DNA of 64,000 bases from Marinobacter sp. ELB17 (GTDB taxonomy: Bacteria > Pseudomonadota > Gammaproteobacteria > Pseudomonadales > Oleiphilaceae). Below the pieces are notes generated by a model. It had not been told where the DNA came from and did not search any database. It saw only the letters and a program-made list of their open reading frames with translations. The stretch spans positions 39,083-103,082 of the forward strand of contig NZ_AAXY01000012.1 of the NCBI RefSeq assembly GCF_000169375.1, read 5' to 3'. Shown one piece after another: positions 36,321 through 46,560 of this stretch (the stretch's first letter is position 1; every line of letters begins with the position of its first letter). The position numbers and the translations under genes are program-made.

Positions 36321-36913
36321 GGCGCTTTTTATTATGCTCAGGTAGCATTAATAGCCTATCTACATCTTCTTAGTGCCCCATAACGAACACACCTAATATT
36401 AAAAGGTATCTGCTCTTCTGCGATTACTCAAAATTGGGTGCAGGTAGAACTTTTGGTGGAGTAGCTATAACGACGTGCAGTAATCAGACACACCAGAATA
36501 ACGTCAGTTTATTTTACACATTCATTGGCGGTAAATTTAATACATAATGCATGCTTATGATTTATATTGATATTATATATAATGGCATGATAAATGCTTA
36601 AATTTAAAACAGAACCAAATAGATGAAAATTCTATTAGTTTCAAAAAAGCATTAATTATTGCCTCTTAGATTTTTGGTTCTACCGTTGGTAAAGCCAATC
36701 TTAATGATCACTGGTTTGAAATAGGTTTAGTAACGGCGCGCTTCAATTATTAATCGTCGATCAGGCTCGGATAAGCGAGAGAGCATAAGAAAAAACGCTC
36801 ACACTTGCTATACGCGCAATAGCTCAAACGAAGATTCTGGTGATGGCGATACTGCTTATAACGTAGCAGTTACTCGTGTTCATTCTAAATGGATATTACG
36901 AAAAAGGACTTCA
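36321..36913. other. 593-bp AT-rich gap, no gene
   Basis: The stretch is much AT-richer than its surroundings (for example around 36520-36680) and contains no frame or RNA I can support. It presumably includes the promoter of the ice-binding protein gene. Confidence 0.4.
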
Positions 36914-37999
36914 ATGAAACACACTAAATCACTACTCTTTGTTTCGATCATCGCTGCGGCGTCTAGCGCACAAGCAATGCCCTTGTTAAATGCTGAGCTA
37001 AATAACCAGTCCATTTATGCCAACGTTTACATAACCGTAGGTGCACTGGCAACCGCCGGTGGCAATATGCAGAGCCCCGGCGCGATATCAACAGGTGCGG
37101 GTTCAATTGCTGGTGGTAATATTGAGGCTGGAACCTTCGCAGCCATCGGTGCTTCGGGAGCGGTCAAAGGCAATATTAAAAGTGGCACATACACAAGCGC
37201 CGGCGCAGGTGCCGGGCTCGACGGCGACGTTAAAACAAGAACCTACGCCAGCTTCGGCAATTCGGCCGTTGTCGCGGGCAGTGTTGAGAGCGGAACGGAT
37301 ACAAGAATAGATCTCACCGCTACCGTAGTGATCGTGAAGCAAGACCGTATGTTGGAACCTGGGTATAGCGCTCCCGAAGTAATCAGTCAGACGGAAAATA
37401 TTAAGTCTGCCCAACAAACGCTCAAAGATCTGGGAAAAGGGACGCAACTAGCAGTCGGTTTCGGGACAAACGACGAACTGCTCGGAGCCGGCATCTACAG
37501 TGTCGCAGATTATCTAACGGTTGCTGCCAGCACAACCATCACCCTTGATGGCGGAGGTGTAGATGCCTCTTGGGTTTTCAACATCTCGAACTACATGACC
37601 TTTGGTGCGCTCGCAAATATAGAGCTTTTGAACGTAACTGATGAGAGCAGCATTATCTGGAATATCTTGGGCGACAAAACTGTCGGGGCCGGCGAAGGTT
37701 ACACAACACTAGGCGCAGGAGCGAAATTCAGAGGCCTTGTTCTATCGAAAAGCTACGTTTCCGCTGGGGACAGTGCTGTAATGTTAGGCGTAGGTGACTA
37801 TTGTGGCGGCGCTTTTTCAGCGACAAATTATGTCACTTTAGGCGCAAATGCCATATTGGGAGCGGACGGTTGCAAAACCGGCGCAGCTACCGCTTACAAT
37901 AATTTAGCCCGCCTACCTGAACCTTCAACAGCCTTATTGTTGGGTTTGAGTTTAGCGTTATTTGGCATCGCTAGACGAAAAAAAGCGCGCGTTCATTGA
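36914..37999 (+). CDS. DUF3494 ice-binding-like protein with PEP-CTERM signal
   Basis: A secreted 361-residue protein. A signal peptide ends at SSAQA. Residues about 35-140 form imperfect repeats of 20-25 residues (GNIEAGTFAAIGASGAVKG, GNIKSGTYTSAGAGAGLDG, GSVESGTDTRID), suggesting a beta-solenoid like a polymer-forming (bactofilin-like) repeat. Residues about 165-325 match the DUF3494 ice-binding fold (LLGAGIYSVADYLTVAAS, WVFNISNYMTFGALANIELL, SIIWNILGD). The C-terminus LPEPSTALLLGLSLALFGIA plus RRKK is a PEP-CTERM sorting signal, implying an exosortase elsewhere. Role in ice adhesion is inferred from the fold. Confidence 0.85.
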   Translation: MKHTKSLLFVSIIAAASSAQAMPLLNAELNNQSIYANVYITVGALATAGGNMQSPGAISTGAGSIAGGNIEAGTFAAIGASGAVKGNIKSGTYTSAGAGAGLDGDVKTRTYASFGNSAVVAGSVESGTDTRIDLTATVVIVKQDRMLEPGYSAPEVISQTENIKSAQQTLKDLGKGTQLAVGFGTNDELLGAGIYSVADYLTVAASTTITLDGGGVDASWVFNISNYMTFGALANIELLNVTDESSIIWNILGDKTVGAGEGYTTLGAGAKFRGLVLSKSYVSAGDSAVMLGVGDYCGGAFSATNYVTLGANAILGADGCKTGAATAYNNLARLPEPSTALLLGLSLALFGIARRKKARVH

Positions 38000-38205
38000 A
38001 CCAAGTGTTGCACTTGGAGCGGACGACCGCCCAGTGTTATTCTTTTTAATATCCTGAATTTATGAGTCATTAAGCAAGTATCATTTCTCGCTGCGCCTGC
38101 TTTAAAAGAAAAATAAATCCGTGCAATTTTTCTGGCATGCCAAGCGTATACTCGTGCCGGCTTAATGCGCTTTGTGCGGTCATTAAGCAAACTTGCGAGA
38201 AGCGT

Positions 38206-39306
38206 ATGGCCTTTGTTTTCTTCAGTGCTGGGTTGGTTTTTTTGATCGTAGGTGCCGAAGCATTAGTCAGAGGCGCATCCCGTTTTGCATTGGGCTTCGG
38301 TATATCGCCATTAATTATCGGGTTGACTGTTGTCGCATTCGGCACCAGTTCGCCAGAACTTGCAGTCAGTGTTAAAGCGGCTCTATCGGGCCAATCGGGT
38401 GTTGCTGTGGGCAACGTCATCGGCAGCAATATCTTCAACGTTCTTTTTATCCTGGGCCTTTCTGCGTTAATTGTGCCACTTGTTGTGTCAAAACAACTCC
38501 TGCGACTTGATGTGCCGGTAATGATTGCGCTCTCGATGTTTGTTTTGCTTCTTTCGCTGGATGGAAGCGTCAGTCGCGCTGACGGCACAATACTGGTATT
38601 AGGTCTCGCCGGTTATATCGGGGTTTTGATTTACCTGAGCCGCAAAGCCAGTACCGATCGCAATAAAGAACGTACCGAACGTAATAACGAAGGCAGCAAA
38701 GAGTCCGGAGATGTGAATCGCTCTGGCAGTAGCACTCTCAGAAATAGTCTCCTTGTCCTCGGCGGCCTTGTTCTGTTGGTTCTCGGCTCACGCTGGCTGG
38801 TTGATGGCGCTGTCTCGTTTGCCCAATATATGGGTGTCAGCGAACTGATTATCGGCCTAACGATTGTTGCAGCAGGTACATCCCTGCCAGAAGTGGTTAC
38901 CTCAGTTATTGCGGCTATACGCGGTCAACGTGACATCGCCGTTGGCAATGTGATCGGCAGCAATATTTTCAACCTGATGGGCGTGCTGGGGGTTGCAGGT
39001 ATTGTTGCGCCCTCCGGAATTAACGTGCCGCCTGCCGTTATCGGTTTTGATCTTCCGGTAATGATAGCGGTTGCATTTGCCTGTTTGCCCATATTCTTTA
39101 CGGGTGGCGGAATCAGCCGGCCGGAAGGCAGTCTTTTCCTTGGATACTACGTGATGTATACGATGTATATCATCCTGGTTGCGACTCAGCATGATGCTTT
39201 GCCCGAGTTTGGTACAGTGGCGCTTTACTTCTTAATACCGCTTACTGTAATCACCCTGACTGTTAGCGCGCTGTTAGAGATACGCAGGCGAAGCCATGAA
39301 AGATAA
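38206..39306 (+). CDS. Calcium/sodium antiporter, CaCA family (YrbG-like)
   Basis: A 366-residue membrane protein of two homologous halves. Each half has an alpha-repeat: AFGTSSPELAVSVKAAL with GNVIGSNIFNVLFILGLSAL, and AAGTSLPEVVTSVIAAI with GNVIGSNIFNLMGVLGVAGI. The acidic GTSxPE residues bind the cation. A hydrophilic loop rich in Lys, Glu and Ser (about 165-195) joins the halves. The ATG at 38206 follows a GAGAAG site and starts directly with a helix; the frame from 38137 adds a non-homologous leader. Its stop lies within a Fur-box-like sequence. Confidence 0.9.
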   Translation: MAFVFFSAGLVFLIVGAEALVRGASRFALGFGISPLIIGLTVVAFGTSSPELAVSVKAALSGQSGVAVGNVIGSNIFNVLFILGLSALIVPLVVSKQLLRLDVPVMIALSMFVLLLSLDGSVSRADGTILVLGLAGYIGVLIYLSRKASTDRNKERTERNNEGSKESGDVNRSGSSTLRNSLLVLGGLVLLVLGSRWLVDGAVSFAQYMGVSELIIGLTIVAAGTSLPEVVTSVIAAIRGQRDIAVGNVIGSNIFNLMGVLGVAGIVAPSGINVPPAVIGFDLPVMIAVAFACLPIFFTGGGISRPEGSLFLGYYVMYTMYIILVATQHDALPEFGTVALYFLIPLTVITLTVSALLEIRRRSHER

Positions 39307-39347
39307 TGATAACCATTAATGAGTTTTCGATAACGATTGTTATTTGA
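39302..39347. promoter_or_regulatory. Fur-box-like sites upstream of the HiPIP gene
   Basis: GATAATGATAACCATTAAT at 39302-39320 matches the 19-bp Fur consensus at 16 positions. A weaker site, starting GATAACGATTGTTATT, lies at 39329-39347 (11 of 19). The pair begins in the antiporter stop codon and is about 200 bases before the HiPIP start. Iron-dependent repression of the HiPIP is a reasonable guess. Confidence 0.5.
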
Positions 39348-39520
39348 TAAACGTTTTAATTATCAATATCTTTAACTTTCGGAAAGATGATTAACGCCTT
39401 CATGTTGCGCATATTGAACATTGGTTCATTTCGATCTATTCTACGTTCGAAACGTATTACTACCCGCAACTATTACTAACCATTTAATATACTGAAGATA
39501 TACACACATAAGGAACTATC

Positions 39521-39835
39521 ATGGCTAATCAAAGTCGCCGCAAATTTATGCGTCACAGCTTGCTCGGTATGGCTGCTCTACCTCTTGGTATGGGCATTCT
39601 ATCTCAGCGCGCTTTCGCCCAAAGCCTTCCACCGCTCGACCCAACAACCCCCCAAGCCAAGGGGTTGAACTACGTTAAAGTGGCCGAAGAGGCTGCCGGC
39701 CACCCGGCTTATGCGGCAGGTGAACACTGCGCAAGCTGTATGTTCTTCCTGGAAGCCAACAATGGCTGTTCGCTGTTCCCGCAGAATAGCGTGGAATCGA
39801 ACGGCTGGTGTCAGACGTGGGTCCAGAAGGCCTAA
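39521..39835 (+). CDS. High-potential iron-sulfur protein (HiPIP)
   Basis: A 104-residue periplasmic electron carrier. It has a twin-arginine signal (SRRKFMRHSLLGMAALPLGM, ending RAFAQ) so it is folded with its cluster before export. Four cluster-ligating cysteines are present, in HCASCMFF, NNGCSLF and NGWCQTW. HiPIPs deliver electrons to terminal oxidases or reaction centres; here the cbb3 oxidase is a possible partner. A strong terminator follows. Confidence 0.94.
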   Translation: MANQSRRKFMRHSLLGMAALPLGMGILSQRAFAQSLPPLDPTTPQAKGLNYVKVAEEAAGHPAYAAGEHCASCMFFLEANNGCSLFPQNSVESNGWCQTWVQKA

Positions 39836-39860
39836 CCGTCAGTTTTCAAGGAATGGCCTT

Positions 39861-39914
39861 AAAACCGGGGCCGATTGTTTTCTCAGGAAAATAGATCGGC
39901 CCCGGTTTTCTTTC
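39861..39914 (+). terminator. Terminator after the HiPIP gene
   Basis: 15-bp perfect arms (39861-39875 and 39895-39909; core ACCGGGGCCGAT) around a 19-base loop, followed by a short pyrimidine tract CTTTC. Confidence 0.85.
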
Positions 39915-39967
39915 AAAAAGCGTAAGCGTGAAGTAAGTTATCTGTGACTTCATCAGGATGACCAGCA

Positions 39968-40828
39968 ATGACTACGCCTCCGTATGCCCCCGTTTTCTGG
40001 CGTGACAAGCGCATGCCTTTCGTAGAACTGCGTAAGGTCGCGGATGGTCGCCCAGTCTGTTATGCCCTCCACAGCCATTCACATTGGTCCCTTGGCGCAA
40101 TTACTAACGGCAAAAGCACGTTTCGTTATCGCGACGACAGCTTTGCGGTCAGTGCCGGAGACTTGGTGGTAATGAACCCGGAATGGGCGCACGCGTGTAA
40201 TCCTATAGATAACCATCCCTGGTCATATCTGATGATGTATGTTGATACTCAGTGGTTAACAAATCTGCGATACCAGGCGGGTTTACTCCCTACCCCAGCC
40301 TGGCAGGATCTACACACGGCTGTGCTATCCGATAACCGCTGGTTCGATCGTTACCGCCATCTCGCAGATTGCCTTTTGGATACCCAGTCTGCGGTGACAG
40401 ACAAGCAGAGAGAATTAGAGGCGTTTCTGTCAGCTCTCATGCACGAGCTGGCAACTCAGCCAATCACTCAGCAGCCAGCTACCGCAGATGTTTTAACACA
40501 GCTGGCTCGCTATATAGATCAGCATGCGACGGACGATGTTTCGCTGGAGACCCTTTGCGCCCTTTCAGGTTTTAGCGAGAGCCATTTGATCCGCTCCTTT
40601 AAACAGGCGTTCGGTTTCACGCCCCATGCATACCTGGTGAATCGACGCGTGCAAATCGGCCAGAATGAGCTAAAAAAAGGCACGCCCATTGCCGAGGCAG
40701 CCCTGAATGCCGGCTTTGCCGATCAGCCTCACTTTCAGCGTGCCTTCAAGTTACGAGTGGCCGCAACTCCAAACCAGTACCGTCTCGGTTCAGCTAACGA
40801 GAAGATACACGCAGCTGACAGCAAGTAA
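39968..40828 (+). CDS. AraC-family transcriptional regulator
   Basis: A 286-residue regulator with an N-terminal cupin sensor (HSHSHWSLGAITNGKSTFRY, VSAGDLVVMNPEWAHACNP) and two helix-turn-helix motifs at the C-terminus (VSLETLCALSGFSESHLIRS, and TPIAEAALNAGFADQPHFQR followed by AFKL). AraC regulators with this cupin commonly sit next to LysE exporters and control them. Here the exporter gene converges with it, and the two coding ends overlap by 39 bases. Confidence 0.9.
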   Translation: MTTPPYAPVFWRDKRMPFVELRKVADGRPVCYALHSHSHWSLGAITNGKSTFRYRDDSFAVSAGDLVVMNPEWAHACNPIDNHPWSYLMMYVDTQWLTNLRYQAGLLPTPAWQDLHTAVLSDNRWFDRYRHLADCLLDTQSAVTDKQRELEAFLSALMHELATQPITQQPATADVLTQLARYIDQHATDDVSLETLCALSGFSESHLIRSFKQAFGFTPHAYLVNRRVQIGQNELKKGTPIAEAALNAGFADQPHFQRAFKLRVAATPNQYRLGSANEKIHAADSK

Positions 40829-41383
40829 TAACGCCAGTGTGCGGTTGATGGTCATCAGGATGATGGGCTTTTGAACATATCGGCGCAGGAATGCGCCGGC
40901 GTAAACCCAGCAAGCCAGTGACAACCAGCAGATTGGCAGATAAAGAGCGGCAAACAGCAGGATCTGGTTCAGATCGTTTGCGTTAGTGAACGCCCCGATG
41001 CCAGAAGCGGAGGCAAGCCAGGCTTTGGGGTTCAACCACTGCATCAAGGCGCCTGTAATGAAGCCCGGTGCCTTTTTGCTGCCAGCGTCTGGCAATTGAC
41101 CGCTGTCCAGGGCTAACTTGATACTCAGATAAAGCAAAAATGCAATACCCACCCAACGCAACACACTTTGCAGCCCCGGAACCATCGTCAGTAGTGAATA
41201 AAGACCCAGTCCTACCGCAATGAAAAGCACAATAAAACTCAGCGTGGCACCAGTGACAAACGTTAAGCCGGTGGCAACCGGATAGCGGGTACCAGTGCTC
41301 AGGCACACAAGATTTACGGGCCCAGGTGAAATGGATGCCGCTAAGGCAAACGCGCACATGGGTAGAATCAAAGACATAGTCAT
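40790..41383 (-). CDS. LysE-family amino acid exporter
   Basis: A 197-residue RhtB/LysE transporter with about six helices. The signature is AASISPGPVNLVCLSTG near the N-terminus, with GFITGALMQWLNPKAWLAS in the middle. The start MTMSLILP at 41383 follows GGAGAG by three bases; the frame upstream lacks transporter sequence. Its 3' end overlaps the AraC gene, a convergent pair. The exported amino acid is unknown. Confidence 0.88.
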   Translation of the reverse strand: MTMSLILPMCAFALAASISPGPVNLVCLSTGTRYPVATGLTFVTGATLSFIVLFIAVGLGLYSLLTMVPGLQSVLRWVGIAFLLYLSIKLALDSGQLPDAGSKKAPGFITGALMQWLNPKAWLASASGIGAFTNANDLNQILLFAALYLPICWLSLACWVYAGAFLRRYVQKPIILMTINRTLALLLAVSCVYLLVS

Positions 41384-41575
41384 ACACTCTCCGGTCAAAT
41401 CAGGAGTGGATTCTGACACGCCCGGCAGCATAGTATATTGAACAAAATTGAGGTGTTGCGGCTTATTGAGTTTCAATTAAAATCGGGCTTAAAAGCGCGA
41501 TTAAAATCGAGACAAGCCTACTATTCGATACGAGTTTCAGCCATCAGCACGCTCATCAACTCCGACGCCGGTAGC

Positions 41576-42580
41576 TCACGCGCCAGCGGTGCGCCCTGCC
41601 CATTGCGCGGCAAATTCGTTGTTTCCCAGTTTGGATGCTGCCCCACTAAGTCGTTTAGCTGCAGCGTAAGCGAGCGGGTAATCCGCGGGAAACGGGCTGC
41701 CTTCTGCTTCGCCAAATGTAATCAATCGATTAACCATTCCCCGTGCCGGCCGGCCGGATAGGACATCCGTCAATCGTGTCTGCGTTGCACGTTGGCTTTT
41801 CAGATTTTCGCGATAGGCGCTATTGGCCGCAGATTCGGGACACAGAACAAATGCCGTTCCTAGCTGGGCAGCTACCGCTCCAAGTTTCAGCACCGAGTTG
41901 ACGGCATGGCCGTCCATAATGCCGCCCGCCGCGATGATAGGCAGTGTTGTGTGCTTTGCCAGCAAACACACAAGCACCATCGTACTCAAACACTCATCCG
42001 TTGTTTCCGGGTTAAACATACCCCGGTGCCCGCCGGCTTCAATACCCTGGGCGACAATGGCATCTATTCCCGCTTGCTCGATCAGTGTTGCCTCGTAAAG
42101 ATTGGTCGCCGTTGCCATGGTGTAAATGCCGGCCTCACGCAAACAGGCAATACAGTCAGCAGAAGGTATGCCGAAATGAAAACTGACGACAGCCGGGCGC
42201 AGCTCAAGCAACATCTCGAATTGTTCGTCTTCGACAAGGAATGAAGTGTAAATTTCGTCGAGTTGATCGGGCGGATCCAGCCCGGCTTCGCTGAACAGTG
42301 GAGCAAGATACGCAAGCCACGCTTTTTCTCTGTCAGGGTCACGCGTTGCAGGGGCGTGGCAAAAGACGTTCACATTGAACGGTTGTCCGGTTAGCCGATG
42401 CGTCTGTTCAATCATGTTTCGAGCTTGGTCAATTGTGCTAGCGCCAATCCCCAGTGAACCGAGCCCGCCCGCGTTCGACACCGCGGCGGCCAACTCCGGC
42501 GTAGATACGCCAGCCATTGGTGCCTGAATAATTGGGAAACGAATGCCCAGTTTTTCAATAAAATCCGAAGTCATGTGCAT
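41576..42580 (-). CDS. NAD(P)H-dependent flavin oxidoreductase / nitronate monooxygenase
   Basis: A 334-residue FMN-dependent TIM-barrel enzyme. Family features are FPIIQAPMAGVSTPELAAAV, GGLGSLGIGAS, QGIEAGGHRGMF, IIAAGGIMDGHAV and AAQLGTAFVLCPESAAN. The group oxidises nitronates such as propionate-3-nitronate or acts as a quinone reductase; the exact substrate is uncertain. AAGGA six bases before the ATG at 42580 supports this start. The start region overlaps the end of the CsbD-like frame upstream. Confidence 0.88.
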   Translation of the reverse strand: MHMTSDFIEKLGIRFPIIQAPMAGVSTPELAAAVSNAGGLGSLGIGASTIDQARNMIEQTHRLTGQPFNVNVFCHAPATRDPDREKAWLAYLAPLFSEAGLDPPDQLDEIYTSFLVEDEQFEMLLELRPAVVSFHFGIPSADCIACLREAGIYTMATATNLYEATLIEQAGIDAIVAQGIEAGGHRGMFNPETTDECLSTMVLVCLLAKHTTLPIIAAGGIMDGHAVNSVLKLGAVAAQLGTAFVLCPESAANSAYRENLKSQRATQTRLTDVLSGRPARGMVNRLITFGEAEGSPFPADYPLAYAAAKRLSGAASKLGNNEFAAQWAGRTAGA

Positions 42581-42740
42581 TAATAATCCTTAAAAACCAA
42601 TGCCAGTGTGTTGCGCCGTATTTTTCTTGAACTTTGCCCAAGAAATGATCTTTGCGGCCACCCATCTCATCTACCTCATCGTCAGTCAGTTTGCCCCAGT
42701 TTTCACGCATCGTGCCTTTGAGTTGTTTCCAAAATTTAAC
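42555..42740 (-). pseudogene. CsbD-like frame without a normal start
   Basis: In the minus-strand frame just upstream of the flavin enzyme, the sequence FWKQLKGTMRENWGKLTDDE continues with MGGRKDHFLGKVQEKYGA. This is the CsbD stress-protein motif (WKQLKG...WGKLTDDE...GK.QE.YG). No ATG, GTG or TTG with homology precedes it: the in-frame upstream region reaches a TGA near 42768. The C-terminus runs on into the next gene and stops at 42555. Either an ATT start is used or the gene is broken at its 5' end. Confidence 0.6.
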
Positions 42741-42821
42741 AATAATGATGGCGTTGCGATTAATTCATAATATATTCATGTTTACATGAAGCACGTTGGT
42801 TTAGAAGGAGTCATTTTTAAT

Positions 42822-42860
42822 AAAAAAAGGCGCTTCAACTCTCGCTGAAGCGCCTTTTTA
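42822..42860 (-). terminator. Terminator of katG (bidirectional form)
   Basis: 14-bp perfect arms (AAAAAGGCGCTTCA and its complement) around an 8-base loop, with A- and T-runs on both sides. It lies 15 bases after the katG stop. Confidence 0.88.
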
Positions 42861-42874
42861 AATACCCTTTACGC

Positions 42875-45055
<2,181 letters not shown>

Positions 45056-45221
45056 CTATTCTTAGGGGGTGTTGGCTTCACTCAAAGACTGCATGACAAT
45101 TGTGTTGTGCTTCTCTGATGTGGCTATACCTGACTATAGGCCAACAAACTAGCATTAATATAATTTTCTTTGACTACCGCGGCAGTTAGCTTTTACCTAT
45201 GACTGTGCAGGCGCGTCTGCC

Positions 45222-46229
45222 TTAGTTTAGACTGTTCGCAACATTCTGCTGTTGGCAGAAATCAATTAAGCGTTGATCGACGGCTGTGGCCTGATTAAGG
45301 AACTCGAACATAGGTGCCACTTCACGAATTTTTCGTGCCTGGGGCCAAAGGGCCTCGGCTTCGCTAAAACCCTGGCGTAAATAGTTCATCCATTGTTTGA
45401 TGCGCCCGGTTACGTATTTGTCCTCCAGCCAGCCCTGAAGCGCGTACCCGTATTCTTGCACCAGAGCCAGTGCTTCCGGCCAGGTCATCAGCTCGATGCT
45501 TTCACCGCGCTGGCTGGCGCGAATTTGGCGTGCCAAATCCGGCCGCGCCACCAGGCCACGGCCAATCATTACATCGTCACAGCCAGACACTTCACGACAG
45601 CGCCAGTAGTCAGCCACCGTAAAAATATCACCGTTAGCGATTACCTTGGCCTTTACCGCTTCCCGCGCCTTGGCAATTTCTTCCCAGTAAGCAGGTGGCT
45701 TATAGCCGTCGGTTTTGCTGCGGGCGTGAATAACGATTTCCCCGGCGCCTGCGGCGTCCAGGGCTTGCGCGCAGGCCACGCCCATAGAGCGGTCGTCGTA
45801 ACCCAGACGCATTTTGGCCGTCACCAAGATATCGGCTGGCACGGCCTGGCGCACGGCCGCGGTAATTTCATGCATTAGCTCAGGCTCACGCATCAACACA
45901 CAACCGCCTTTATGCTTGTTCACGGTTTTGGCCGGGCAGCCAAAGTTGATGTCCACCTGGGTGGCGCCCAGTTCTGCGGCTTTAGCACCATGGCGGGCCA
46001 TCATGTGCGGGTCGGAACCCAGCAGCTGAACCGCCACTGGCACGCCCACCCGGGTCAGCGAGTTGTTATGAAGTTCGGGCGCGTATTTGTAGAAAATCCG
46101 CGGCGGCAGCATGCCGTGGGTTACGCGAATAAATTCGGTTACGCACCGGTCAATACCGCCCACTTTGGTGAGAGTTTCACGGATAGGTGCATCCACCAGC
46201 CCTTCCATCGGGGCCAGAATAATTCGCAT
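45222..46229 (-). CDS. dusC: tRNA-dihydrouridine synthase, DusC type
   Basis: FMN enzyme that reduces uridine (position 16 in E. coli) in tRNA. It has ILAPMEGLVDAPIRETL, the GSDPHMMARHGAKAAELG stretch, the catalytic-cysteine region VDINFGCPAKTVNKHKGGCV, and VIANGDIF with SGCDDVMIGRG. The ITEF-like CVTEFIRV and long C-terminal helical domain favour DusC over DusA/B. The ATG at 46229 follows GGAG by five bases; an earlier in-frame codon (46250) is less likely. Confidence 0.88.
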   Translation of the reverse strand: MRIILAPMEGLVDAPIRETLTKVGGIDRCVTEFIRVTHGMLPPRIFYKYAPELHNNSLTRVGVPVAVQLLGSDPHMMARHGAKAAELGATQVDINFGCPAKTVNKHKGGCVLMREPELMHEITAAVRQAVPADILVTAKMRLGYDDRSMGVACAQALDAAGAGEIVIHARSKTDGYKPPAYWEEIAKAREAVKAKVIANGDIFTVADYWRCREVSGCDDVMIGRGLVARPDLARQIRASQRGESIELMTWPEALALVQEYGYALQGWLEDKYVTGRIKQWMNYLRQGFSEAEALWPQARKIREVAPMFEFLNQATAVDQRLIDFCQQQNVANSLN

Positions 46230-46322
46230 GAGCGCTCCAGAGCAGGTCAAAACAGCGGTGAAAAAGTGATAACAAAAGTGGCACTGAGGATGCCAAAAAA
46301 TCAGGAGATAGAGAAGAAGGGA

Positions 46323-46541
46323 TTATACGCGTTCTATGGTTTCAAACTTGCCTTGGTCGTTGAAGCTGATGCAAAAACTGCCACGAACGCCATCGTTCAG
46401 ATAAAAACGAGAAAGAATTCGAGCCGGGAAACGGACAGAGCGTCCGTCCCGGGCCCGTGCGGTCACATCTTGTGCAAGGCCCTGGTAGAGCTTTATCCAC
46501 TCGTCAGGGCCAATGCTGATGTCCACCACAATGCGTTGCAT
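46323..46541 (-). CDS. DUF2835 family protein
   Basis: A 72-residue protein with the features of DUF2835: a short PilZ-like beta-barrel with VSIGPDEW-type start (VVDISIGPDEWIKLYQG), RSVRFPARILSRFYLNDGV and GSFCISFNDQGKFE. The family occurs in Pseudomonas and Marinobacter; no function is known. It sits 19 bases after htpG on the same strand and may be co-transcribed with it. Confidence 0.75.
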   Translation of the reverse strand: MQRIVVDISIGPDEWIKLYQGLAQDVTARARDGRSVRFPARILSRFYLNDGVRGSFCISFNDQGKFETIERV

Positions 46542-46560
46542 GGCTCGTATCCGGTCTGGC

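Noticed and set aside
45122..45142. OxyR site upstream of katG
   Set aside because: An imperfect palindrome is visible but it does not match the four-element OxyR pattern well enough.
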